Below, in pieces: positions 49,063 to 58,533 of a stretch of 64,000 nucleotides of DNA (position 1 is its first letter; the number at the start of each line of letters is the position of its first letter). Origin of the DNA: Allohahella sp002354735. GTDB lineage: Bacteria > Pseudomonadota > Gammaproteobacteria > Pseudomonadales > Oleiphilaceae. Location: assembly GCF_047946665.1 (NCBI RefSeq), contig NZ_CP172312.1, positions 3,286,001 to 3,350,000 of the forward strand, given 5' to 3'. The notes beneath the pieces are model-generated. The model ran no database searches. It was not told the DNA's origin and saw only the letters and a list, made by a program, of their open reading frames with translations. Both the position numbers and the translations under genes were made by a program.

Positions 49063-50904
49063 ATGGCTGGACGAATACCCGACGCGTTCATCGATGAAAT
49101 CAACCGGCGTGCCGATCTCGTAGGCATCGTTCGTGATCGGGTGGACCTCAAAAAGGCTGGCGGCTCATGGACAGGGCGCTGCCCCTTCCATAACGAAAAG
49201 ACGCCCTCTTTCCACGTTTATGAAACCGGGGACTTTCCCCACTACCACTGTTATGGCTGCGAAGCCCACGGCAACACCCTCAGTTTTCTTACCAGTATCG
49301 ATAATCTCGACTTTGTTTCGGCCGTTGAAAGCCTGGCGGGACGACTTGGACTGGAAGTGCCGCGCGAACAACAGGATCGTGAGCGCTACGATGAGCTGAA
49401 GAGCAGCTATTCCGCGGCAACACTGGCTACAGAGCTGTATCAGGCAGAGTTGCGGCGCGGCAACTCAGTCGCTTCGAGTTACCTGCGCGAGCGCGGTGTT
49501 GACCAGAGCATGCAGACATTGTACGGGTTAGGCTACGCGCCTTCCGCCGGCAAGCTATTAGCTCAAGCCAAGGCCGCGGTGAAGCTTCGGCCCGCCTTGC
49601 ACGGTCTCGGGCTGCTCCGCGGCGATGCCAGCTCAGCCTACGATCAGTTCAGAAACCGTCTCATGTTCCCAATTCGCGACCACCGCGGCCGAACCATCGG
49701 CTTTGGTGGGCGCACCCTGGGTGACGACAAAGCCAAGTACATCAACAGCGTCGAATCCGAACTCTTCAAGAAAAGCCAGGTCGTGTACGGCCTCTGGGAA
49801 AGCAAACAGCATTTCGGCAAGGTCGACCGACTGGTCGTGGTGGAAGGCTATCTCGACGTCATCGCGCTGACGCAGCACGGCATTTCTGGCGCCGTGGCCA
49901 CCATGGGCACCGCCACCAACGAAGAGAGCCTGCAGCGCCTGCTGACGCTATCGGAGGAGGTCGTGTTCTGCTTCGACGGCGACAGTGCCGGCATCAGCGC
50001 GGCCAAGAAAGCCATGGAAAAAATCCTGCCGCTCCTGCAGGACGGCCAGCGCGTAGCCTTCATGCTCCTGCCTGAAGGCGAAGATCCGGACACCCATGTC
50101 AGACGAATCGGGGGCGAAGCCATGGCCGCCGCGCTTGACGAAGCCCTGCCACTGTCACTCTTCCTGTTCCGCGTACTGGGACAGAATCTTGATCTGTCGC
50201 TTGCCGAGAGCAAGAGCCTGCTGTTCAAGCGCGGCACTGAAATGCTGAACCTGATCAACCGCCAGACTGCACCCGCCCTGCATAATGGCCTGAAGGAGGA
50301 TCTCTGGAAAGCCACGCGGGATCAGCACGGCTATCAGAACGCTGCCGGCAAGGGTAACTTCAAGAGCCGAAGCAACAGCGGCGGGAGCGGCGCCAATGGC
50401 GGCGGTTATGATCGCTTCAAGCGCCGTCCGCCTGCGCCGACGCTCAGCTTCAGCCAACTCATGGAAGGCTCGGTACTGACCGCAAGAGCCACCCCGCTGG
50501 CCCGATCACTGGTCGCGTGTTTACTGCAAGACCCATCCTGTGCGGCCCGAGCCCTTACCATGGGCGATTTTGACATTGACGATGCTGCCGAACGGGATGC
50601 GCTGGGCTTCGCTGGTTGGCTGCGGGAAATGGAAATCAACAGCACCGAAGACCTGCTGTACGCGCTTGGCTGCAACCCGGAACTAGCCGACCGATTGCAA
50701 TACCTGTTCGACCTGCCTGCCCTCGAAACCGGCTCAGGGCTGCCGGAAGGTAGCATGCTTGAGCAGCAACTGCAGGATACACTTGCCCAAATGAAACGTA
50801 GCTATACTCGTAGCACACTGCTTCGAGTCGAGCAGGCCATGCGGATAGATCCTGCGGATGCCGAGCTGAAGGCTCAATACAAGCGTTTAATTGCAGAACT
50901 CTGA
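49063..50904 (+). CDS. dnaG: DNA primase
   Basis: Makes RNA primers for replication. From ATG 49063 (MAGRIPDAFIDEINRRADLV) the protein is 613 aa: a CHC2 zinc finger (CPFHNEKTPSFHVYETGD then HCYGC), the TOPRIM catalytic core with VVEGYLDVIAL and CFDGDSAGISAAKKAM, then a Gly/Asn/Ser-rich linker (near 430-460) and a C-terminal DnaB-binding helicase-interaction domain. Fits family size. Confidence 0.96.
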   Translation: MAGRIPDAFIDEINRRADLVGIVRDRVDLKKAGGSWTGRCPFHNEKTPSFHVYETGDFPHYHCYGCEAHGNTLSFLTSIDNLDFVSAVESLAGRLGLEVPREQQDRERYDELKSSYSAATLATELYQAELRRGNSVASSYLRERGVDQSMQTLYGLGYAPSAGKLLAQAKAAVKLRPALHGLGLLRGDASSAYDQFRNRLMFPIRDHRGRTIGFGGRTLGDDKAKYINSVESELFKKSQVVYGLWESKQHFGKVDRLVVVEGYLDVIALTQHGISGAVATMGTATNEESLQRLLTLSEEVVFCFDGDSAGISAAKKAMEKILPLLQDGQRVAFMLLPEGEDPDTHVRRIGGEAMAAALDEALPLSLFLFRVLGQNLDLSLAESKSLLFKRGTEMLNLINRQTAPALHNGLKEDLWKATRDQHGYQNAAGKGNFKSRSNSGGSGANGGGYDRFKRRPPAPTLSFSQLMEGSVLTARATPLARSLVACLLQDPSCAARALTMGDFDIDDAAERDALGFAGWLREMEINSTEDLLYALGCNPELADRLQYLFDLPALETGSGLPEGSMLEQQLQDTLAQMKRSYTRSTLLRVEQAMRIDPADAELKAQYKRLIAEL

Positions 50905-51287
50905 CTGGCTATAGTTGAATTTGCAGGGCGTCGGACCCATAACTGGGATAACGACGCAAGCCATTGAAGTGCCTGAACCTGAGGCAACAATGGTACGTAA
51001 GAATCAGGAGCAGAGACGTAGTAACAGAATAAGTTACTGGAGTACAGACCCGGTCGGCGGTATAATGCCCGGCTAATTTTTGCTCGCACACACACACGGA
51101 TTTACGTAAGCAAGAAAAGACTGTCTGAGACGCAGCGACAGGTGCGCTCCTGATGACAACCTTGGCAGCAAAATAAGGTTTACAGCCTTATATTGATCGG
51201 TTTGATCAGTTTGATCAAGTGTTGTTAGGTTCTGCTCTGGCGTGCTGTCGGCGACTGTCCGCGTACATCCAATTGAATAGGGTTCAT
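50905..51287 (+). other. dnaG-rpoD intergenic region with triple TTGATC repeat
   Basis: 383-nt spacer without an ORF I would support. TATAAT at 51061-51066 could be the -10 of an rpoD promoter but no good -35 lies before it. Three copies of TTGATC start at 51193, 51202 and 51211, exactly 9 bp apart. Confidence 0.5.
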
Positions 51288-53189
51288 ATGTCGGTAAACA
51301 CCCGCAAGTCTCGTTTGAAAGAGCTGATCGCTCGTGGCAAGGAGCAGGGCTATCTCACCTATGCAGAGGTTAACGACCACCTGCCGGAAGACATAGCTGA
51401 TCCTGATCAGGTCGAAGACATCATCCGCATGATCAACGACATGGGCATCCTCGTTTGCGAGGAAACGCCCGATGCCGAATCACTGTTGATGAGCGATGGC
51501 GACGCCGCTGATGACTCAGCCGCTGCCGAGGCTGCTGCAGCCCTGGCCTCGGTGGAGAGCGACGCCGGCCGAACCACTGACCCCGTCCGCATGTATATGC
51601 GTGAGATGGGCACCGTGGAGCTGCTGACGCGTGAAGGCGAAATTGTCATTGCGAAGCGTATCGAGGAAGGCATCAGTGATGTCATGGCAGCCCTCGTCTA
51701 CTTCCCCGGCACCATGGAGCGCGTATTGAGCGCCTATGCTGCCAGCCAGGAAGAAGAAGGGCCGCGCCTGAATGAGATCATCATCGGCTTTCTCGACGAC
51801 ACTATCGACAGCCAGGCGCCCGCGCCGGCAGCAGACAAGGATGACCTTGATGATGTCGTGAAGCCTGGTGGTAAAGGCAAGAAGGACGGCGGCAAGAAAG
51901 ATGCTGTTGCCGATGATTCTGACGACACCGATGACGATTCAGATGATGATTCCGATGAAGAAACTGAAGTCGAGAGCGGTCCTGATCCGGAAGTAGCCCG
52001 TGCGCATTTCGAGGCATTGGCGGCGAGCTACGCGGCTGCGCAGAAGATGATCGAGAAGCACGGTCGTGATCACAAGAATACGCAGGCGGCTCTCGAGACG
52101 CTGAGCGAGCAGTTCACCCGACTCAAGCTGGCTCAGAAGCAGTACGACGCACTGGTGCACCGCGTACGGATTTCGAACGAAGCTGTGCGTCAGAACGAGC
52201 GTGAGATCATGCGCATCTGTATCCGCGAATGCCGTATGCCGAAATCCGAGTTCATCAAGACCTTCCCGAGCAATGAGCAGGATCTGACCTGGGTCGATTC
52301 GTTCAAGAATAACGACACTGCCTGGGCTGCCGCAATCGTTGAGAAAAAAGACGAAATTGTGCGCCGTCAGCGACGGATCGCCTTCGTGAAAGACCAGCTC
52401 GACATGGATATTCCTTATGTGAAGGAAATTCATCGCCGGGTATCAATCGGTGAAGCCAAGGCGCGTCGTGCCAAGAAAGAAATGGTGGAAGCGAACCTGC
52501 GTCTGGTTATCTCGATCGCGAAGAAGTACACCAACCGTGGCCTGCAGTTCCTCGACCTCATCCAGGAAGGCAACATCGGTCTGATGAAGGCTGTCGACAA
52601 GTTCGAATATCGCCGAGGTTACAAGTTCTCGACCTATGCGACGTGGTGGATCAGACAGGCAATCACGCGATCGATTGCGGATCAGGCCCGCACCATCCGT
52701 ATTCCGGTGCACATGATCGAAACCATCAACAAGCTGAACCGTATTTCACGGCAGATGCTGCAGGAGATGGGTCGTGAGCCGACGCCGGAAGAACTCGCCT
52801 ACCGCATGGATATGCCGGAAGACAAGGTTCGCAAGGTCCTGAAGATCGCGAAAGAGCCGATCTCAATGGAAACGCCTATCGGTGACGACGAAGATTCGCA
52901 TCTGGGGGATTTCATCGAGGACGGTCAGGCAGAGTCACCAATCGACTCAGCGACTGGCGAAGGCCTGCGTGAAGCGACCCGTCGCGTTCTGGCTGGCCTG
53001 ACTGCACGTGAGTCGAAGGTTCTGCGGATGCGTTTCGGTATCGAAATGAACACTGACCACACGCTGGAAGAAGTCGGCAAGCAGTTCGACGTTACCAGAG
53101 AGCGGATCAGACAGATCGAAGCGAAGGCGCTGCGTAAGCTGCGTCATCCGAGCCGATCAGACCATCTGCGTAGCTTTATCGACGAGTAG
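51288..53189 (+). CDS. rpoD: RNA polymerase primary sigma factor RpoD (sigma70)
   Basis: Housekeeping sigma factor. From ATG 51288 (MSVNTRKSRLKELIARGKEQ) the protein is 633 aa. Regions: 1.1 (LTYAEVNDHLPEDI), 1.2 (TDPVRMYMREMGTVELLTRE), non-conserved region, 2 (NLRLVISIAKKYTNRGLQFL, then the YATWWIRQAITRS -10 recognition helix), 3, and 4.2 (TLEEVGKQFDVTRERIRQIE). The non-conserved region holds an unusual Lys- then Asp/Glu-rich low-complexity stretch (residues about 185-225). Ends with a strong terminator. Confidence 0.97.
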   Translation: MSVNTRKSRLKELIARGKEQGYLTYAEVNDHLPEDIADPDQVEDIIRMINDMGILVCEETPDAESLLMSDGDAADDSAAAEAAAALASVESDAGRTTDPVRMYMREMGTVELLTREGEIVIAKRIEEGISDVMAALVYFPGTMERVLSAYAASQEEEGPRLNEIIIGFLDDTIDSQAPAPAADKDDLDDVVKPGGKGKKDGGKKDAVADDSDDTDDDSDDDSDEETEVESGPDPEVARAHFEALAASYAAAQKMIEKHGRDHKNTQAALETLSEQFTRLKLAQKQYDALVHRVRISNEAVRQNEREIMRICIRECRMPKSEFIKTFPSNEQDLTWVDSFKNNDTAWAAAIVEKKDEIVRRQRRIAFVKDQLDMDIPYVKEIHRRVSIGEAKARRAKKEMVEANLRLVISIAKKYTNRGLQFLDLIQEGNIGLMKAVDKFEYRRGYKFSTYATWWIRQAITRSIADQARTIRIPVHMIETINKLNRISRQMLQEMGREPTPEELAYRMDMPEDKVRKVLKIAKEPISMETPIGDDEDSHLGDFIEDGQAESPIDSATGEGLREATRRVLAGLTARESKVLRMRFGIEMNTDHTLEEVGKQFDVTRERIRQIEAKALRKLRHPSRSDHLRSFIDE

Positions 53190-53204
53190 TTCTGTCGAAA
53201 AATT

Positions 53205-53233
53205 GAAAAAGCCGCTGCGAAGCGGCTTTTTTG
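53205..53233 (+). terminator. Terminator after rpoD
   Basis: GCCGCT and AGCGGC (53211-53226, loop GCGA) flanked by A-run and T-run, 15 nt after the rpoD stop; the A and T runs could also serve the convergent eda gene. Confidence 0.9.
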
Positions 53234-53277
53234 TGCCTGCGATTCCGCTCCAAAGAAGCGGCATGTTCGGGCAGTGC

Positions 53278-53946
53278 TCAGGTTTGTTTGAGTTGCGCCA
53301 ACGAGGCCTTCGCCAGCCGGGTGACTTCTGCCCAGTTGCCGCTGGCCTGCACGTCAGCTGGCAGTAGCCAGGAGCCGCCGACACAGCTGACGTTCGGTAG
53401 TGCCAGGTAATCAGCAGCAGTCTCCATACGAACGCCGCCTGTAGGGCAGAAGCGGACCTCAGGTATAGGTGCGCCGAGCGCCTTCAACAGTGCGCGCCCA
53501 CCAACCACCTCGGCCGGAAACAATTTCATATGGTAGTAACCATACGACTTTGCAGTGAGCACTTCGGTCGCGCTGGATACGCCAGGCACAAAGGGTATTG
53601 GCGAATCCTGGTAGGCTTCGAGAAGCTCCAGCGTGGCGCCAGGACTGAAGGCAAACTGGGCACCGGCATCCAGTACAGCCTGTTGCTGTGTTCGATCACA
53701 GACAGTGCCAGCACCCACAGCGACATGGGAGACTTCGCGAGCTATCGCCTCGATGGCCTTGAGGGCGCTCTTGGTTCTAAGGGTCACCTCGATGACATCC
53801 ACTCCGCCCTCGGCCAGAGCCTGAGCGATGGGAACGGCATTCTCAAGCTTGTCGATACTCACCACCGCAATGATGGGCGAGCGGTTGAACAGCGCTTCGG
53901 TAGGCTTGAACTGGGGCGAGTAGAGTTCGGTCATCGATCCGGTCAT
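53278..53946 (-). CDS. eda: 2-keto-3-deoxy-6-phosphogluconate (KDPG) aldolase
   Basis: Splits KDPG into pyruvate and glyceraldehyde-3-P, last step of the Entner-Doudoroff pathway. From ATG 53944-53946, overlapping the edd TGA by 4 nt (ATGA), the protein is 222 aa; ATG 53934 is the alternative. Conserved: VIEVTLRTKSALKAI (Glu), VGAGTVCD, FAFSPGAT, MKLFPAEVVGG (Schiff-base Lys) and RFCPTGGV. Length normal. The longer ORF to 54126 overlaps edd and is unlikely. Confidence 0.95.
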   Translation of the reverse strand: MTGSMTELYSPQFKPTEALFNRSPIIAVVSIDKLENAVPIAQALAEGGVDVIEVTLRTKSALKAIEAIAREVSHVAVGAGTVCDRTQQQAVLDAGAQFAFSPGATLELLEAYQDSPIPFVPGVSSATEVLTAKSYGYYHMKLFPAEVVGGRALLKALGAPIPEVRFCPTGGVRMETAADYLALPNVSCVGGSWLLPADVQASGNWAEVTRLAKASLAQLKQT

Positions 53947-55898
53947 GACTGTGTGCCTGCCTTCTTGCCTGGCTCGGTGCCGTAACCCGGCACCGCAGCG
54001 GACCCGTCGATATTCACAGTCTGTTCGGTGAGCCCGGTCCAGGTTTGAGTGAAGAAGCTCGCGCCTGATTCTGCTTTGCTCATGGCAGCGCGCATAGGTG
54101 CGAACAACTCCCGACCAAGGCCCCACTCGTTGGCGCTGAGATCAGGGACGACGATCTCTGCGCGGCGACGCTCCAGCTCGGCCTCATCGACTTCGAGAAG
54201 CAATTTGCCGTTCAGGGAGTCAACTTCGATTATATCGCCATCACGCACCAGGCTGATTGGGCCGCCATCGAGCGCTTCCGGCGAGACGTGAATGGCAGCC
54301 GGGACCTTGCCTGAGGCGCCTGACATGCGTCCGTCCGTCACCAGCGCCACTGCGAAGCCCTTGCTCTGCAAACTGGAGAGCGGCGGCGTTAATTTATGCA
54401 GCTCAGGCATCCCGCAGGCCTTGGGACCCTGGTAGTTGAGCACAACAACTACATCCTGATTCAGCTTGCCAGCGGTGTAAGCATCGACAGCCTCATGCTG
54501 GCTATGGAAAACACGGGCCGGCGCGCGGACGTAACGATGCTTGTCGGCAACAGCCGAGACCTTGATGATGCTGTTGCCGAGGTTGCCCTTCAACAGCTCC
54601 AGACCACCTTCTTTCTGAAAGGGTTCGGCCACCGTCTTGAGGATATCCTTGTCGCCAGTTTCCCGAGAGCCCGGCTCCCAACGGATGGACCCATCATTCT
54701 CCAGGAATGGCTCCTTGGTGTAATGGTCGTAGAGTCCTTCGCCAAGCATGGTGTCGACCTTGTCGTGGAGCAAGCCGTGCTCGAGCAGCTCACGAATCAT
54801 GAACACCACTCCGCCAGCAGCATGGAAGTGATTCACATCAGCGTCGCCATTTGGATAGACCCGCGCCATCAGCGGTATAATCTTGCTGAGATCGCTGAAG
54901 TCCTGCCAATCGATCAAGACACCAGCAGCCTGGGCCATCGCCACAAGGTGTATGGTGTGATTGGTCGAACCACCCGTTGCCAGCAGACCGACCATGGCGT
55001 TGACGATACTTTCGACCCCGACGATGTCCATCATCGGACGGTAGCTACTGCCCTTGTCCGAATTGCGAATCGCCTGTTCGACGCCAAGGGTGGTCAGGGC
55101 ACGACGCAGTGGGGTGCCCGGGTTGACGAAGGAGCCGCCCGGGAGTTGCAGCCCCATGAATTCCATCATCATCTGATTGGTGTTCGCGGTGCCGTAGAAG
55201 GTACAGGTACCAGCAGAATGATAGGAACCCATCTCGGCCTTGAGGAGCTCGTCGCGTCCCACCTGGCCTTCGGCATAGAGCTGTCTGATGCGGCCTTTCT
55301 CGCTGTTGGGTATACCGCTCGGCATCGGCCCGGCTGGCAGAAATACTGTCGGCAGATAACCAAAGGCCAATGATCCGATAAACAGGCCCGGCACGATCTT
55401 GTCGCAGATGCCGAGACACACCACGCTGTCGAACATGTTATGGGACAGCGCTATGGCCGTCGTCATGGCAATGATGTCGCGGCTGAGCAACGACAGATCC
55501 ATGCCTGCCTGGCCCTGCGTGACACCATCGCACATGGCGGGCACGCCGCCAGCGACCTGAGCGGTGCAACCCATGCCTCGCGCGGCTTGTCGGACAAGCT
55601 CGGGATAGTGCTCGTAGGGCTGGTGAGCCGAAAGCATATCGTTGTAGGCCGTCACGATACCCACGTTGGCGGCATTCGCCATGACCAAGGTATTCTTTTC
55701 TTCAGTGCTGCAGGCGGCGATGCCGTGTGCGAAGTTGCCACAAGAGAGCTTTTCGCGGCGCTCGAAGGTATCGCGGGAATGCCGCATGCGGTTCAGGTAC
55801 GCCTGCCGGTGCGACCGACTGCGCGCTTCGATCCGGGCGGTGATCTCGGCGAGTGCTTTTGAGGGCGCCTGCGCCGAGCTTGATGTTGTAGTACTCAC
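53943..55898 (-). CDS. edd: Phosphogluconate dehydratase
   Basis: Dehydrates 6-phosphogluconate to KDPG; 4Fe-4S IlvD/Edd family. The 651-aa protein starts at GTG 55896-55898 with GGAGG upstream. It has the cluster cysteines in MCDGVTQGQAGMDLS and VCLGICDKIVPG, the SYHSAGTCTFYGTANT stretch and VTDGRMSGASGKVPAAI. Length is slightly above the usual 605-610 because of an N-terminal extension. Coupled to eda by a 4-nt overlap. Confidence 0.95.
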   Translation of the reverse strand: MSTTTSSSAQAPSKALAEITARIEARSRSHRQAYLNRMRHSRDTFERREKLSCGNFAHGIAACSTEEKNTLVMANAANVGIVTAYNDMLSAHQPYEHYPELVRQAARGMGCTAQVAGGVPAMCDGVTQGQAGMDLSLLSRDIIAMTTAIALSHNMFDSVVCLGICDKIVPGLFIGSLAFGYLPTVFLPAGPMPSGIPNSEKGRIRQLYAEGQVGRDELLKAEMGSYHSAGTCTFYGTANTNQMMMEFMGLQLPGGSFVNPGTPLRRALTTLGVEQAIRNSDKGSSYRPMMDIVGVESIVNAMVGLLATGGSTNHTIHLVAMAQAAGVLIDWQDFSDLSKIIPLMARVYPNGDADVNHFHAAGGVVFMIRELLEHGLLHDKVDTMLGEGLYDHYTKEPFLENDGSIRWEPGSRETGDKDILKTVAEPFQKEGGLELLKGNLGNSIIKVSAVADKHRYVRAPARVFHSQHEAVDAYTAGKLNQDVVVVLNYQGPKACGMPELHKLTPPLSSLQSKGFAVALVTDGRMSGASGKVPAAIHVSPEALDGGPISLVRDGDIIEVDSLNGKLLLEVDEAELERRRAEIVVPDLSANEWGLGRELFAPMRAAMSKAESGASFFTQTWTGLTEQTVNIDGSAAVPGYGTEPGKKAGTQS

Positions 55899-55979
55899 TA
55901 TTCCCTGCCTCCTGGAGCTGACTATCTGATGTGCTGAGACCTTAATCTGACTACAAGCCTGATACAGGCAAGTACGACG

Positions 55980-57038
55980 CTAGAGCCCAGGCTGGACCTG
56001 ACTCCCGCTGCGGATGAAGGGATTGCTGAGTGCGGCCGCGGCGCCACGAAGGCCGGCGAGCCCGTCCATCACTACGTACGTCGGCGTCGCCTTGAGCAGA
56101 TGCGCCATTCGACCCTTGTCTTCGAAGGCCGTTCTGAACTGACTGGCCAAGAAGAAATCAATCATGCGCGGGACGATGCCACCGCAGATATGGACACCGC
56201 CGAAGGCTCCAATGGTGAGCACGGCATCACCCGCGACTCGCCCCAGCAGCTCGCAGAAGTGGTTCAGCGCCGCCAGCGCTAGGGCGTTAGGCGTACGATC
56301 GGTGCCCAGGGCCGCAGCAGTAACGTCGGCCGGCGAATGATAACGCGCAGGCTCACCGGCAAGTTCAGCATGACACTCATAGATATTCAGTAGGCCGCTT
56401 CCGGACACGAGGCGCTCAATCGATACCCGGCCATATTTCTTCAGCAGGATCTTCAGCATGGCGACTTCGTGATCGGTCGTCGGGGCGAAGCTGGTGTGGC
56501 CGCCTTCGGTCGCGAGCGGCAGCCATTCATCGTTAACGTTGATGAGTGCAGAAACCCCGAGCCCTGTGCCGGGACCAATCACGAGCTGTGGTGCTGATTG
56601 GGACACCGCGGTCTCGTCGACCGCGCCAACCTCGCGCAAGAGATCACCACCAAGTTCACGGACCACACTTACACCCAGCGCCATCGCGGTGAAGTCGTTG
56701 ACAATGGCGAAGCGCTCGAAGCCCATGGCACTGCGCATGGCCTGCTTGTTGAAGCGCCAGTGATTGTTGGTCATGACGATGTCGGGCTTGTTGACCGGGC
56801 AGGCAAAGGCCAGGCTGGCCTGTGCAACGCCATCGAGCGATTGATCTTTCAGATAGCTGCGGATGGCTTCGTCGATATTGTCGTAATCCGCGCAGGGTAA
56901 GGTCGCGACCGCAAGGAGATTCGATCCTGCCTGCGGGGCTTCGGCCTGCTGATCAAGCTTCTTATCAGGCTTCCTATCAATTAAGGCAAAACGGGCGTTG
57001 GTGCCACCGATATCACCGACGAGTGCGTACGAGTTCAT
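55980..57038 (-). CDS. glk: Glucokinase
   Basis: Phosphorylates glucose. The 352-aa ROK/Glk protein has GDIGGTNARFALID (phosphate site), the substrate loop TNNHWRFN, IVNDFTAMALG (catalytic Asp), GPGTGLGVSALI and TEGGHTSF. It starts 8 bp after zwf, with GGAGT overlapping the zwf stop codon, so it is probably coupled. Compared with E. coli Glk (321 aa), it has an insert around residues 20-40 (KPDKKLDQQAEAPQAGSN). Confidence 0.95.
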   Translation of the reverse strand: MNSYALVGDIGGTNARFALIDRKPDKKLDQQAEAPQAGSNLLAVATLPCADYDNIDEAIRSYLKDQSLDGVAQASLAFACPVNKPDIVMTNNHWRFNKQAMRSAMGFERFAIVNDFTAMALGVSVVRELGGDLLREVGAVDETAVSQSAPQLVIGPGTGLGVSALINVNDEWLPLATEGGHTSFAPTTDHEVAMLKILLKKYGRVSIERLVSGSGLLNIYECHAELAGEPARYHSPADVTAAALGTDRTPNALALAALNHFCELLGRVAGDAVLTIGAFGGVHICGGIVPRMIDFFLASQFRTAFEDKGRMAHLLKATPTYVVMDGLAGLRGAAAALSNPFIRSGSQVQPGL

Positions 57039-57046
57039 TGCTTTGA

Positions 57047-58513
57047 CTACTCCATATCATGCCAGCTAAAGCCATCGCGGCTGATGAGCGCAACAGCGGC
57101 TGAGGGCCCCCAACTACCGGCGGGATACTTTTTGGGTGCTTCGTCAGCCTTGGCCCAGGCTTCGATGAGGCGATCGCACCAGCGCCAGGCATGTTCGATT
57201 TCATCGCGCCGTACAAAGAGCGATTGCTTGCCCTGCAGGACTTCCCACAGGAGTCGTTCGTAGGCATCGGGAATTCGCGCAGCGCCATGTTCCTCGCGGA
57301 AACTGAAATCGAGGGGGCCTTCTCGCAGACGTCGATCCTTTTCGATGCCTTGATCTTTCAGCAGGACCTGCAGCTGTATCCCTTCGTCAGGCTGGATGCG
57401 GATGACGAGCCGGTTGCCTGCAAGATGGGCCTGCGCGGCATCGAAAATATAGTGCGGCGCGGGCTTGAGGTGTATCACGATCTGCGAGAGCTTCTCCGGC
57501 AGCCGCTTACCGGTACGCAGGTAAAAGGGGACGCCGGACCAGCGCCAGTTATTTACACGAGCTTTGATGGCCACGAAGGTCTCGGTGTTACTTGTCTTGT
57601 TGGCGCCCTCTTCCTGCAGATAGCCGGGCACCTGTTTGCCGCCGCTCGTTCCAGCGCCGTACTGGCCCCGAACCGCATCAGTGGTGATGTCGACCTCACC
57701 AAGTGCTTTCAGCACCCTCACCTTTTCGTCACGAATAGCCTGAGCCGACAAATCGGCCGGCGGATCCATCGCGACAAGACACAACAGCTGGAGCATATGA
57801 TTCTGCACCATGTCGCGCAGTTGCCCGGCCTTGTCGAAATACCCCCAGCGGCCTTCGATACCGACTTCCTCGGCTACTGTGATTTCGACATGGGAAACCG
57901 AGCGCTCATCCCAGCTATTACCGAACAAGGAATTGGCAAAGCGAAGCGCAATGAGGTTCTGCACCGTCTCCTTGCCAAGATAGTGATCGATGCGGTAGAT
58001 CTGACTTTCGTCAAAACAGGCCGCCAGGGCATCGTTTACCTCAGTAGATGATTCGAGGTCGTGGCCGATGGGTTTTTCCGCGACGATGCGTGTGGTGGCG
58101 TCAGCACAGCCACTGGTCTTGAGATGCTGCGATACTGTTTCGAACAGAGAGGCCGGCAGCGCGTAGTAGGCCACAAGGCGGTTGTTCGGGCGCTCGTTCA
58201 ATAGCTTCTGGAGTGTGGCGTAGGTTTTAGCATCCGCGAGATCCATTTCCAGATACGTGACGCGCGCGGTGAAGCGTTCGAGAACATCATCAGACGGCCT
58301 CTCGCTGGCAGTGCGGAGTTTAGCAGCCACCTTTGCGATGAAGCTGTCGGTGGTGAATGGCTCACGGGCGATAGCGATAATACGGGTCTGCGGCGTGAGC
58401 AAGCCCTGGGCATCAAGGTGATACAGCGCCGGCATGAGCTTGCGCAGTGACAGGTCGCCGCCTGCGCCAAAAAGTGCGAAGTCGGTATCCAGCGACGCCT
58501 GCTTGTCTTTCAT
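57047..58513 (-). CDS. zwf: Glucose-6-phosphate 1-dehydrogenase
   Basis: Oxidises G6P to 6-phosphogluconolactone using NAD(P)+. The 488-aa enzyme has the dinucleotide motif FGAGGDLSLRKLMPALYHL, the active-site RIDHYLGKETVQNLIALRF and the EKPIGHD loop. It starts 20 bp after the lipoprotein gene and leads zwf-glk-edd-eda. No pgl (6-phosphogluconolactonase) is adjacent and no hexR-like regulator is seen. Confidence 0.96.
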   Translation of the reverse strand: MKDKQASLDTDFALFGAGGDLSLRKLMPALYHLDAQGLLTPQTRIIAIAREPFTTDSFIAKVAAKLRTASERPSDDVLERFTARVTYLEMDLADAKTYATLQKLLNERPNNRLVAYYALPASLFETVSQHLKTSGCADATTRIVAEKPIGHDLESSTEVNDALAACFDESQIYRIDHYLGKETVQNLIALRFANSLFGNSWDERSVSHVEITVAEEVGIEGRWGYFDKAGQLRDMVQNHMLQLLCLVAMDPPADLSAQAIRDEKVRVLKALGEVDITTDAVRGQYGAGTSGGKQVPGYLQEEGANKTSNTETFVAIKARVNNWRWSGVPFYLRTGKRLPEKLSQIVIHLKPAPHYIFDAAQAHLAGNRLVIRIQPDEGIQLQVLLKDQGIEKDRRLREGPLDFSFREEHGAARIPDAYERLLWEVLQGKQSLFVRRDEIEHAWRWCDRLIEAWAKADEAPKKYPAGSWGPSAAVALISRDGFSWHDME

Positions 58514-58533
58514 TCGTTTTGTCCCCGTATGCG

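Noticed and set aside
54396..55373. 325-codon plus-strand ORF opposite edd
   Set aside because: Antisense shadow of a well-conserved edd gene in G+C-rich codons; no recognisable motifs.
57191..58051. 286-codon plus-strand ORF opposite zwf
   Set aside because: Antisense shadow of zwf; no independent support.
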